Shown here: positions 11,836 to 22,949 of the stretch, piece after piece
Layout of the letters: each line of letters starts with the position of its first letter
How positions within the stretch are numbered: position 1 is the stretch's first letter
Source: Russula earlei
Lineage: Eukaryota > Basidiomycota > Agaricomycetes > Russulales > Russulaceae
NCBI GenBank assembly: GCA_025769875.1
Contig: JAGFNK010000300.1
Coordinates: forward strand, 1-64,000
DNA length: 64,000 nt
Direction of reading: 5' to 3'
Notes under the pieces: model-generated
What the model saw: the letters and a program-made list of their open reading frames with translations, nothing else
Told to the model about the DNA's origin: nothing
Databases searched by the model: none
Program-made: the position numbers and the translations under genes

Positions 11836-12777
11836 TTGTGGTGAGATGGGTTAGGGAGGGAAGGTTGGGAAGGATGAGAGGTGAGTAAAGATGAGCAGAT
11901 TTGATTTACGTCTTTATTATTAAAAATTCAAATACATGACAGTCTAATGACACATGTTATCACCTAGCCATGCTAGGCAAATCCTGCAACAGGCTATTCC
12001 TCCAAGTCATAACCATGGGTTGTGCAGACTGGGGCAGTCTGACTGCTCTGTGGTGAAAGAGTTCTATGCACTGACTCACAAGTGTCTGCTGTGCATGTGT
12101 CTCACGATGACAGACAGATTATGTCAACCCCAAAAGTAAAATCCTTCAGGGTACTGGTGGTTGGAGTTGCAGCCACAGCCAAAATGACAATGGGAAGTCT
12201 GGACCTTGCTTGTGTACCTGGAATTGAGCCCGACAAGATCCACATGTATGCAGAGCTTTCTCTTTCATGCCACAAGTGCTTTTGAATGTATGACACTTGC
12301 CACTGACTCGTTCCACACGCATGCAGAGTGACACACATTTCCTCTTTCATGCCACAATATGACATTCCATCTTCTACCTCAGTTCTTATTCCATGAACTG
12401 AGGTTACATCTGCCATTCCATTACCACTTGTACTAACATACCTAGAGCAATCTTATCGCAACACTGGTCTAGGTCTGCACGTCTGCTTCAGCTTTGTTGC
12501 CCTTGGCTTCGTTGAATCCACATGTCTGCTAGAGTGTCTGGACTCAAAACTTCAATAGTGTGACATGGTGATAAAGGTCCTGCTTTGCACAGACCTCCTC
12601 CATCAACCGACTGATCAGCCAAGAGTAAATCCCGGCTCCCACATTTCTTGTTCAAACTCCTCTCTTCCCCTTTTTTTTTCTCCCTTGACTTTCATGGCAC
12701 ACAACAAATATTGATCACCCTCACATAACAATCCATCTCGAGCTCCATCTAACAAATGGCACACACACTTTGCTCAT

Positions 12778-13206
12778 ATGGTGGTGCAGAAGAGGCCTCC
12801 TCATGAATGGACTTACATCATACAATTGGATGCTATCACCCATCATTCGACTTGTGGTCCTTGCATCCATTGGGTTGATCACTGCAATCAAGCTGTGATG
12901 GATCAAGCAGAAAACTTATCTCTGGGCTATGCCCATGAAGCATGTAAATGTGCGTTCCTTGCAGAGGTTCGCCATAGAAAGGAAAGTGAGCGCAATCACT
13001 TGCATGGTATTATTGCTGAGTTGAAAGAGAAGCTCGGCAATGCAAAAAAGATCTTGGAGTGTACCAGGTTGGAGCTGAAAAAATGGGAGGCCAATCAACA
13101 TGCCACCTTTGTACCCCCCCCATCCGGGCCCACCACTCCCCATCACCATCACCAGCAACAACAACGTCCCGCATCCCACAAAATCATCTATGTCGACAGC
13201 GATTAA
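12778..13206 (+). CDS. Loop ORF 2: 142-aa protein with CxxCxxW motif, coiled coil and His/Gln tail
   Basis: A single open frame from ATG at 12778 to TAA at 13204. Around residues 27-33 it has CGPCIHW. A predicted coiled coil follows (about residues 60-105, with IIAELKEKLGNAKKILE), then a Pro-rich linker, a His/Gln run and an acidic end (YVDSD). The frame ends just 16 bases before the right palindrome arm begins. No enzyme motif and no family recognised. The layout, a short Cys-Trp motif plus a coiled coil, suggests a binding or adaptor protein, but that is inference. Confidence 0.5.
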   Translation: MVVQKRPPHEWTYIIQLDAITHHSTCGPCIHWVDHCNQAVMDQAENLSLGYAHEACKCAFLAEVRHRKESERNHLHGIIAELKEKLGNAKKILECTRLELKKWEANQHATFVPPPSGPTTPHHHHQQQQRPASHKIIYVDSD

Positions 13207-15205
13207 GATGACATCCCCACATCCCTCCACTGGCAATAGTACCAATCAAATTTACCCTGGTACCTGAGCAGACAAACCATATGAACTTCACTCTCAATTC
13301 CATCAACAGCAATAACAACGATAGCAATCTCATTTCTAACACCATTGAACACCAGCAACAGCCCATGCATGCCATGTCGACACTGACACAAAACAGTGTT
13401 TAGACGTCATAATGTGGCATACATTTGTAGCCATCTATATATATGAACATACATTTTCTTGACATTTTCCCCCAGGTGTCTTTGTTCATGCACACATGTA
13501 CAGTCCATTTGGTCATATCTATCTATTTATCTATCTCCATCATGCTGCTGCCTAATCATCTGTCCGTTCACACACTTTGCTTGACTCCTTTCATTCCATT
13601 GCACTGTCATATTGTTTAGCCGTTCCCCTCTCCTGTGCTTCATCTTGATATCTGCCATATTTTGTAACCAATACTTGTATCCACCCACAATGTGTCTGCA
13701 CTCAACTCCCTTACAGTGGGTGAGTCACCCCATTTGGAGTCCTGAGCTGCCTCAATCTGGAAGCTTGCTTATCAAAGATATTTACTAAGCAATTGTGTGC
13801 TTATTTTTTGTCATCCTCTTGTCAGCCCTTGATCCTCTCACACGCCCTCCCTTTTTCAATGCAAAATGGTATGTGCCCTCCCCCTCCCTCCATTTCATGC
13901 CTTGCTAACATCCCCTCAGATTCATCTCCCTTCTCTCCCAGTGTGCAAGGCTAGCAAACAAAAACATTTTTGTGCAACCACCACCCTTGTGCACATTTTG
14001 TTTTTCTTCTTTTTTCATCTCCCTATCTCTAAACTCCCTCTCTTACAGTGACAGCACACCCACCCTACATACCTCAGCTATGATAGGTGAGGTTCAAAGG
14101 TCTTTGGCCACTCCTTGGTGAGCTTACATTGTGTGTGCTTTTGGTTTGGTGACTCAGGACAATGACAACAATACTGTTCTCTTCCTGCATATTCTCTTTT
14201 TTCATTTGAAAGTGAAATCAAATGCCAACCAGTGCCGGCACATTCACACACCAGAGCATGAGCCATGTCAATTCTATGGCTCTGTTGCTCACTCCCCATG
14301 TTCTCCTACCTAAAGGTGCACCCATCATTCCCAGCCTATCATTCCCCACATACCTACCACTCATTGCCTCCCCTGTGGCTGCCAGGGCCACCGCCAAATA
14401 GCGATGCATGTGCTCACTTCAAGCAAAAAATGGGACATGTGTTCATTTCCTCTCGCTCTCATGGATCTGGTTTTGTAGCATAGCAAATAATTTACATAAG
14501 TATTATATTGCAATGTCTGACTGCCAAGCATCTAGATGAGGTTAGACACGGTCACCGCCAAGTGATAATTTATAAATTACACTTTGATTATGGGCAATAA
14601 CGCAACATTTTTGATAATTTTTTAATAATGTACTTGAGGTTCTTTCTCCCAATGGCCCTGGGGCCTCACTTGCAAGCATGCCTCCCTTCCGTTCTTTCTA
14701 TCTTTCACCTCAATCCCTCATCACACATTCCAATGCTGTGTATAAAGGAGGTCCTTATCTCCACTAATAAATATTGGTTCTTCCCCATTCTGGTCACCAC
14801 ATGGGCTCAGGTTCTAATATAATCAGGATTCGTCTAGGTGTTCACACAGGCTTAGGCTGATGCGACGGCATTCTTGAGCCTTTCCTGAAGTACAATAGGC
14901 TGCTGGCTCAACTTTCTTGATGTCTGGTCATCTATACAGGCTGATTTACCATTGCCTTTTTTGGGGCATAATAGGTGTTGCTCATACCTGGTCATCTATG
15001 CAGGCCAATTGGACAACATGCTCTAGCCCTTTCTGGGACACAATATGTGGGCCTTTTGGTACTGTATGCTATTGCACAGGATCACAGGCAGTTTTTTTCT
15101 TCCTTTTGAATCCACATTTAAGTTTTTGCAACTCAAGAATGTTTTCCAGTGCGCTTTCCCCAATTGATCACTTTTTAGAATCATCACTTTAGGCCGCCAT
15201 CAGCG

Positions 15206-17826
15206 ATGGCTATACACCACCTCAGGCTTCTCATCTCCGTGGGTGCTTATGCTTCTCAGTGCAAATGGCTAAATCTGTATGTTTGGAATTTGACCCCCAG
15301 ACAAAGCGTGGTTGTGTCACCAGCTGCCTGTGGCAAAGGGCTCATCGGCAAAATGTTGCACACTCTTTTCACGCAGATATACCCATACAAGAGAATGCCA
15401 TCTACCCCCCCCTATGTTGATGTCAAAAGGTCATTCTCTATGCCAAGCTGTGCACCACCAGAGGTATATGACACTCTTATCCAAGTCACTGGCCGCACAC
15501 TTTTGGTGTCAGGCTATTTTGATGAACACCTTGAGCGAAACCCAAATTTGAAATGTGACTTCCCTCTCATCCCTTGGCACAGGGAAATAGCAGTGTTGTT
15601 TGTTGGAAAAAGGAAGCATTTTCTTGCCTGGGGCCCATCTGGGTCTGTTGTCCACCTTGCTATTGCACAGTGCGTTTTATCTATTACTCAGAATACAAGC
15701 TCATCCACTGTGCAGGTATATGGGTATATGTATAACTCATGCAGAACTTGGAACACCTTTTTCCTCCCATTTGAAGATGTTTGTATCTTTCCTCTTTCAG
15801 GCAGTGTAGTTTCTGATGCAACCCCAGCCTGTTAGAGATGGACTTGGATGCGACCTGTCTGGCAAATATTTCCATATTGGCGCAGAACACGGAGAGCATT
15901 AAAGTTTTGTTTAGTATACACTTATGTACAGAATATTCTTATGTACATGTCATGGCTGTAACAAGCCAGATGTGTGATGGACCCGTCAGGCCACAATTGT
16001 ATTCTTGGCATAGGCACGTGGAAACAAATTGTATCATTGGGAAATTTGTATTTTTATCTCAAATTGGCCTCTGCCAGTGTGAGGGCCTGACAGTCTACCC
16101 ATCCACCCCATGGATTATTCATCAACCATTGTCTGACCAACACGGCCGCCTGAGTCACATCTAGTAGCCATTGTCCAAATGTCCAAATGAACACCCTTCA
16201 ATGAGTTGTTCATCTGTGTTATCCATCCTTCTGGGTCAATTATGTGCTGAAGAAGACTCTTGACAAAACATTATGACTCCATCAACACTCTAGCATTCTC
16301 ACACGATGGTTCACTGTTTGCCAGCGGTGCTGACAATGGTCTCATCATCATTTTCCAGGGACATGGAAGCAGACATGAGGTTCACCAATTTCAAGTCAAG
16401 GTGCCAGTGACAACATTACTCTGGCATTCTTGATTTGGCTGTACTGTGGTGGCTGGTGATGCAAGTGGTGATGTGCATACATTATGCCTTCAAAAGTCAG
16501 CAGATGTAAGTGTTTCTCATTGCCTGGCTATGTTTGAGCAACAACTGATTAAACTGAAACATTCTGGGTACAGCAAAATTCAGCCTATCATTCCCTCAAT
16601 AGCATGCCTGGCCCGATTCACTGCATGGTACAGAGTGGGATTTGGTTGGCCATTGGTTCTGGCAACGTCATCCAACTGATCAAGCAAGCAACCATTGGTT
16701 TGTTTGAACCATGCCTCCTGCAACTGCTGGCTGACCCAGGTACCAATTCTAATGAACAGCTACTTGGGAAAGAGCGGCTCTCCTCCCGGATCTGCCTAAG
16801 TTCCTGGAGCTGGATGGAGAGCTGCAAGAGCCCATGGTGCAGGCCCTCCATTTAATGATGACGTCCTGCTGGTGACGTATTTGGACCATGGCATAATGTG
16901 AGTTCTCCATAATTTACAACAGATCTCCTTAACCTATCTGACTCTTTAGTGCATGGAATCTGAAGACCTTTGAGATCATGGCACATCCACCCATGTTCAT
17001 GTAAAATGTATGATGCACCACTTCTGCCTCTTGCCCATGCTCCTGAGATTGATGGGCACATAGAGGCTGTTTGGCGGTATCCCCTGATGAGAAGATGCTG
17101 GCTGTTACAAACCTTTATGATGGCATTGACTGGTATTCCCTGACTTCCAATCACTTTGTGGATGCCCCATTCCAGCACACCACAACGCATCCAATGCTGG
17201 AGAATCTCATTCTACCCTTGACATTCATCCATGCTGGCAATGACATTGAACATCATTCTGGTTTAGACACTCTCATGTGACTGTGCTTCACTCAGGCTTA
17301 CTCCTCTGCTTGGAGCGCCCACCAAATTGTGACTGGCATGGCCAAGAGGGGCTCAGAGATGGTGGTTCAGTATTGGATTCAAGATTGCAACATGCAAAAG
17401 CATGGAGAACCTGGACAACAGGCAACAAAGAAGTCAATCCAGGGGCCAACTATATTGTTGTAATGTAATATCATGATGCACTACATGCGCTGTGACCAGC
17501 TGACCCATTGTTTGCAGACGCAAGCTTCAGTGATGGCCATCATGCTTCTTGGTCTAGCCATCTTTGTCGCTTTCTGGAACTGGAATGCTTGGTCTACCTA
17601 TTTGCCAGGTGGCATGCAGGGTTATGGACACGTGAAGCTGAGCATTTTGACATTGTTTGGGTTGCAACCAGAGGGCTTGTTGCAGAGGACTTTGGGCAAG
17701 AGCAATGATGACAGTGGGCATGTGTCAGCTCAGCTCTGGGAATCTATGGGTGATGATGATGATGATGATGATGTCTGTCTGGGAAGGCTTGTGCACTTGA
17801 TTGCTCAGTTTTCTATTTGTGTTTAA
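15206..17826 (+). pseudogene. WD40-type gene, right-arm copy (broken)
   Basis: Mirror of the left-arm gene. The first block (15206-15835) reads through for 209 codons, but only because an eight-C run near 15405-15412 moves the frame relative to the left arm. Downstream are the same WD40-like strands, the same frameshift in the A-run near 16263, an in-frame TGA within the blade near 16432 (CATTCTTGATTTGGC; probably once CGA), and the strand VSPDEKMLAVTNLYDG near 17076. The hydrophobic C-terminal exon with AIMLLGLAIFVAF lies at 17536-17575, followed by an Asp run. A WD40 membrane-anchored protein is inferred; expression is unlikely to give a full product. Confidence 0.6.
17751..17772. repeat. 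(GAT)n microsatellite, palindrome right arm
   Basis: About seven units, encoding Asp in the C-terminal part of the WD40-type gene. The third copy of the gene at 30112-30164 has more than twice as many units. Confidence 0.9.
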
Positions 17827-18224
17827 CTTTTCAAATGAGCAGCCATTCTGTAGAATGAAGAAAGGCTTGAGAGCAAGCATGCAGCCAGTAGTTATGATTC
17901 AGAGACATATGAGTCTCCGGATGCATGGTATCTATGATTACACAAACATTGACATCAAATCTATCGTAGACAGAATGAATTAGTTTGAGAATGGGCAACA
18001 TGAAGCCACCTATTCCCACGTGGTATGAATGATCCCTATGAGTCAAATGTAGCGGACAAGGTATCCTTGCATCCTATGGGTTGCTGCAAAATTGGTGGTG
18101 CGTGAGCAGCATATGCACTTGAAAGTCAGCAAGTTCATAATTCAAATTCAGTAGTAAATATTAAATAAATGACTTATTAGGTTTTTTCTGATCAGAAGTC
18201 ACGTGTGGCATGCCTCAGAAGTGT

Positions 18225-19795
18225 CCTCACATTGTCCCCATTCAATTGGACAACTGACTTCTCATTTGGTTGCCTCTCACAAGAAATTGAAGCATGTAAG
18301 TAACATCAACCATGCATTGAATGAGTGTCGCCATGCTATGAGCCCTTATACTTGCGTAGAGTGAACCATGGATCCTCCTGCACCCATCCCATCCAAATAC
18401 AGGATATTCTGGTTAGAAGGGAGAATGCATCAGACAATGGAAAGGGGAGACATTTTACACAGGGTGAGTCATACTGAGCTTAAGCCTTTTCAAGACCACA
18501 ATTGGTGCAGATATATAGTGCTCATACCAACCTGGGACCACAATGCGACCTTTTTCTGAAGACAATACTACTGATGCTTTGGCACCATTATTACAACTCA
18601 CAACTATAAAGTATGTATGTGTTACCTACCCATCTGGGCCACCTTGCCAATGTTTAGGAGCCTGCTTTGAAAGTTGGAAGTGCAGTTGTGACCTATGGCG
18701 CGACACATGACTACGACTGATAATGAGCAAATTGATGCTTGCCCACCCAAGATCCCTCTTTGTCCTCGATCTAGTAGTAAGTGTTACTAATATGGGATCA
18801 GTCAACAGGATTTACTGAGCCATTGAAGGAAGGACCGGTAGCTCAGCCCCCAATCTTGTCATTAGCCACTGCAAGGGTCAGCACATAGGTGACACCCTGC
18901 ATGCACAGGTTGCAAACTCATCTGAAGACAATGAAGATGGCTGGGCAAAATTTAGCATGGATGAGACCAATTGGTGTGCCCATCATGCCATAACACCTCT
19001 GACACTTGCAAAACAACATGGTTCTCATTCAGGAAGTGGTGAGATTTTCCCTTTGCTGAGATGAATTTTGTTTGCTGATTTATGTTGGCACAGGCTCAGA
19101 GCCTATCTCAGAACATGACCAAACACATAAGGATTTGTCCCATGTCATCTACTACTACATCCTCTTAACATGTTTTCAAGCTCAAAGGAGGAAATGATTC
19201 CATGGAGGTACCTCCGAGAGAAGTGATTTACCAACAAACCAAAGTCAGGATATCATGAGCATGGTATGCCTTATTTGCTAGTTGTTCTGAAGAAGTTGAA
19301 CATTGCTCAAGGAAATCCAGGCCACACCATGGGCTATAGTATCCATCCCTAATCAGGGAAAAGGGAACATGATTCGGAGTCCTAGTTGTGGATCTATTGC
19401 CAGCATGATGACACATACAGAGTGGGCCCAAGAGGACAGAGTACGGATTTCCAACTATGGCAGGAGTATAATATCTGACCTATTTTGTATAGACCAGCAT
19501 CTGTGCAGGGTCTGTGGAAATACCAAAGGACCCATGTGACAGAAGTTCGGCTGAGGTGGACTGTATCTTACCAACTGATGAACATATGCAGGACCCAGAA
19601 AGATTCTATGCTCTGGATTCACCAATATCACCCAACTCAGATTTAGAGGAAGAATGGTACACAACACCTGAGGAAGAATGATACGCAATAGCTGAGGATT
19701 TCAAGGAGGTGCTCGAGCCAGAAGACCACAGTGGTGAGCAAGTTGGGGGCAGTTCTGTGAGATTGCATGTGAGTTTCCCTCATTTGACTCGCAAC
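18225..19795 (+). other. Unassigned region with an acidic coding remnant
   Basis: No gene can be defined in 18225-19540. From about 19540 to 19795 one frame gives an acidic Ser/Asp/Glu-rich stretch (DLEEEWYTTPEEE) broken by one stop. This frame appears to continue across the LTR A insertion at 19796-20622 into 20628 onward, so it may be the decayed 5' part of a transposon gene. I cannot name it. Confidence 0.35.
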
Positions 19796-20622
19796 TGTCA
19801 TGAACCATTCTCTGGAGAGGGCCCTTTAAGGAAGGGTTAGAGGTGTCCACAATATCGCGCGCACATTGTTGCGCGAGCGATTCTTGGCACAATCGACATA
19901 CAGCAAGCCCCACTTAAAGGCAACCCTTCTAGTAACAAAAGACAGTATTAGGGCCCTCCTAAGGACCCTTTGGAACGACCCTAGGAGCTCTACAATAGGC
20001 ACTAACCTAGTATCAAAGGCCCTACAACACGTTATTAGACCAACTCTAATAACTATAGAACGAACTACAAGGCAATACTAAGGACCTTAATAGAAGTATT
20101 AGGGTCGACTCTAAGGACCCTAATAGAACTATATAAGGGCCTTATAAGATAACACTATTCCCTAAACAAACTACAAGTCCTCAAATGACCGGCCCTAAAC
20201 TAACTAACAGAAAATGAATCAGGTGCTCACATGTGCACTAAAGCAGTGAACACGTGGACAATGGAAGCTCTTACTCATCAAGAGAAGCCTTCTTACTCAG
20301 CAGCTTACTGAGCATGACTGAGCATGCTCACAGTTCTCTTGTAGTATATAAGTGCTCAAATAAAGTAGCGGACAGTCCTCAGACTGTCCATTTGTTTACG
20401 GCACTCTCCATCCCTGGGATACTCCTTTAAGGACCATCCCCTTGTGACTATCCTGGCTTCTTCCCTGCATGATTGCTCTACTCTCACAGTAACAGTACCT
20501 CTCTGGTATTTGTTACTACTCTGGACTCTACTCCTTGCCCACGCGGTCTTGGACGTCTATCGACTCGTCTTCGAGCTTATCCCTCGCTCTTGAACTGGAT
20601 AGTTCAACAGTGAGTCTTGACA
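19796..20622 (+). mobile_element. Solo LTR A, copy 1
   Basis: Starts TGTCATGAACCATT and ends GAGTCTTGACA. It is flanked by a perfect 5-bp target-site duplication, GCAAC (19791-19795 and 20623-20627), which shows a retroviral-type insertion later reduced to one LTR. It contains a TATA-like box (AGTATATAAG, near 20343) and, 20-30 bases downstream, the hairpin GGACAGTC-CTCA-GACTGTCC (20370-20389). It is 827 bp, shorter than the two other copies (964 and 962 bp), which keep extra sequence near the 5' end. Confidence 0.93.
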
Positions 20623-20627
20623 GCAAC

Positions 20628-21416
20628 TGTCAATTTAATGGAAAAACAATCCCCAAACTGCTGAAATAGCCTGGGCCATCATACGAACCCAAAGAAGTGC
20701 CCACATGGTGTTGTGCAGCATAGAGCGCAGCTAACAGGCCAAGCAACCCACCTTAGAGGTTGTGCTAATGCTCAAGTGATATTGGGGTGTAGAGCGATAT
20801 GTATACTCATCTACATGTATGGTATTTATACCTCTATGACCCAGGGCTGTTCCTAAGTCCAAAAGAGGTGACTACAGGTGTCCACTATATCGCGCATTCA
20901 GTGACGCGTGATGTGGAAACGTTCTAGATGCAGCATAAGGCTGCATCTTGTGATAGATAGTGTAGTATGCATAACCCTATTGCCATAAGCGCATATACTA
21001 AAGTTCTGTCTAACACGTAACATCTATGAGCAGATCTTGAACCTTGTATGAAGGTCTTTGCCTTCTTTGATCCGTTCGGGTTCTGGTTCAACACATGGCC
21101 CATGTCACTACCTCCACCAACTTCCCAGTCATCATCTCACCAGCTGATCTTGTCTTCATGGCTGGAAATTAATCGCCCACCACTAGGCCAAAGTCAGCTT
21201 ATAAGTCAACTGGGAAGTCATACTCCCATCATTGGTCCACTCCACCAAACCCTAGAAAGCCAAAACTGTGACCCCAGGAGTGTTGGCAGCAGGACTCAGG
21301 AGGCCAGATGCAGACTGAAGCCCACAACAGCATGAGATTGGAGAAAAGGCACTCGCTGTCAGTACCCAAATCAACCTTCACAACGTCTTTCCAAGCTGAC
21401 TATGTCTGCATAGAAA
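20628..21416. other. Intergenic, unassigned
   Basis: No supported gene. A motif near 20878 (GGTGTCCACTATATCGCGC) resembles one found in LTR A (GGTGTCCACAATATCGCGC, near 19851). This may be the remnant of a related repeat. Confidence 0.4.
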
Positions 21417-22290
21417 TTGGTCTGGGTTGAACTTGCTTCTCTTTTAATAACAGAACCACCACATGGCAGGACACCTGAGCCCTCTCGCCTTGTCGCATTT
21501 GCAGCTCAATGGGAATGTACTGGCCATGGTGCGAGGGCTTGTGAAGCTACTGCGAGTGACTTTATGATTGATATAGCAGGTACCCCAAAGTCTCCCTGGA
21601 ATGTTTCCACTGGCCAAGTCTTTACTAGTTATCTGATTGAGAAGATGGGTTATGATGATACAGTGGAAACACAGAAGGCAATAGAGAAGGCATTTTGCAC
21701 CAGGGTCAAGAGTCTTAAGTCACATCATAAAAGCAATGTGCTCTCACAGGCAGAGAAGGCTGTGGAGAAACCCAAACATAGATGGTGGCAGCATAAATAC
21801 CAGGTGACTGTCATTTCATTTCCACTATCCTCATGGTTGCTGATCTGCAATGTAGTTATTTCATCACTGTTGCGACATTGTTAAACAGTATGAACCACTT
21901 CAGCGGCATCTGCCTATCTTGGACATGTTGGGAGTTGATGGCATGTCCTCTGACAAATCTGATCTCAATCCAGCTACCAACCAGATCAAGTATACAGTCA
22001 TCAAGCCAGATTGGTGACACCCTGACTTGCACAGTTGGCTCAAAGTTTTTGATCAACTGCACCATCGCAGCCACCTCAATGGCTGGTCAAATTACAAGCA
22101 CAGAGTGTTTGCCCACTTGCATGTTAGGTCCCAGAAGGTGCATGAAAAGGTATATGTGCCCCTGGGCCTGCCTCCCAATGCCTACAACCCACAGTGGCTG
22201 GAGGGCAGGGAAACACTGTATGTGAGATATAAGCTGTGTCCAAAAGATGAGCCATATGATTTCAGCCACAGCTTGGACGTAATCATGTAT
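21417..22290 (+). pseudogene. Unrecognised two-exon gene adjoining the Plavaka transposase
   Basis: Exon 1 ends ...WWQHKYQ at about 21802, followed by CAG|GTGACT. An acceptor TTAAACAG ends at about 21889, and exon 2 continues in frame with YEPLQRHLPILDMLGVDGMS. The frame then meets a TGA at 22015-22017 (PDW-stop-HPDLHSWL), which fits a lost CGA arginine codon, and continues to about 22288. The pattern of 'HPDLHSWLKVFDQLHH' and 'PNAYNPQWLEGRE' is not one I can assign to a named domain. Its position next to a Tnp2-like transposase makes a transposon accessory gene likely. Confidence 0.55.
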
Positions 22291-22329
22291 GTTCTTCCTA
22301 CATTCTTTGTTGGGCCTTATCTAAGCTAA

Positions 22330-22857
22330 ACTATGACTATAGACTCTTGAGTGTTTGATCATGACTCGATTGGAAAGTTCACAACCAACATTCTGGTCAG
22401 AAGTCAGGGCAATACCAGCAAGGTTACCCAAGTATGTGACAAGTACTTGTTCTAGTGCAGTTCGTCATGACTAGTTTGTTTGTCATTACCCTTGAAATTT
22501 TGGAGTTGTAGGCTTGTAACACAAGTGTGCACAAGTGGCTTATCACACTGTAGAATGCAAATGCAGAGTCTATTGATGGGAACTAGTAACTCCTACTGCA
22601 AACACCTATGAAGGTTGGTGCATGGATTTTAGATCACACTGCCCAGGGCCATATATAGTTGCTATAACAAATGTTATCCACCCATTCCAGATCTAGTGTG
22701 ATATTACATATGTGACCAACTGTCACATTCCACCCTTTCTTTCCATGAAGCAATTGGCAATAATGGTGCAGGGAACCCCAAAGAATTGCCTCACCTCTGT
22801 CAGAGAAGTGGGCAATCTCAAAATGTCACTTGAACATGCTGCCTATTTTGTCCAACA
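22330..22857. other. Intergenic between the accessory gene and the transposase
   Basis: No ORF of note, though a short peptide-like stretch near 22360-22440 may be a further exon of the upstream gene. Nothing else was recognised. Confidence 0.3.
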
Positions 22858-22949
22858 ATGAAGGTTTTCTTGGGAACGTTCCATCTCTCTGTCTCTCACA
22901 CAAACATTTTTTCCTTATTTCAAAATGGTCTGGTATCTGCCAGGGTCTC

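Larger units (their letters stand above)
11138..13222. other. Palindrome loop (2.1 kb unique spacer)
   Basis: The only part of the 12.1-kb structure that is not repeated in inverse. It holds two divergent small ORFs, at 11482-11835 (minus) and 12778-13206 (plus), separated by about 0.9 kb. Both hug the inner ends of the arms. Between them, 12160-12420 contains a weak internal repeat (TCTCTTTCATGCCACAA, twice, around 12259 and 12342). Confidence 0.85.
13223..18224. repeat. Giant palindrome, right arm (5.0 kb)
   Basis: Reverse complement of 6139-11137. The outer end, read inward on the minus strand, is ACACTTCTGAGGCATGCC. Differences noted by eye include G-run and A-run indels and several CpG/TpG changes (for example near 15524, 16402 and 16952, where the left arm keeps CG). 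No clear target-site duplication flanks the two outer ends. Confidence 0.95.

Noticed and set aside
6139..18224. Palindrome as TIRs of a Maverick/Polinton-type element
   Set aside because: No DNA polymerase, integrase or capsid gene is visible in the loop or arms, and no target duplication flanks the ends.
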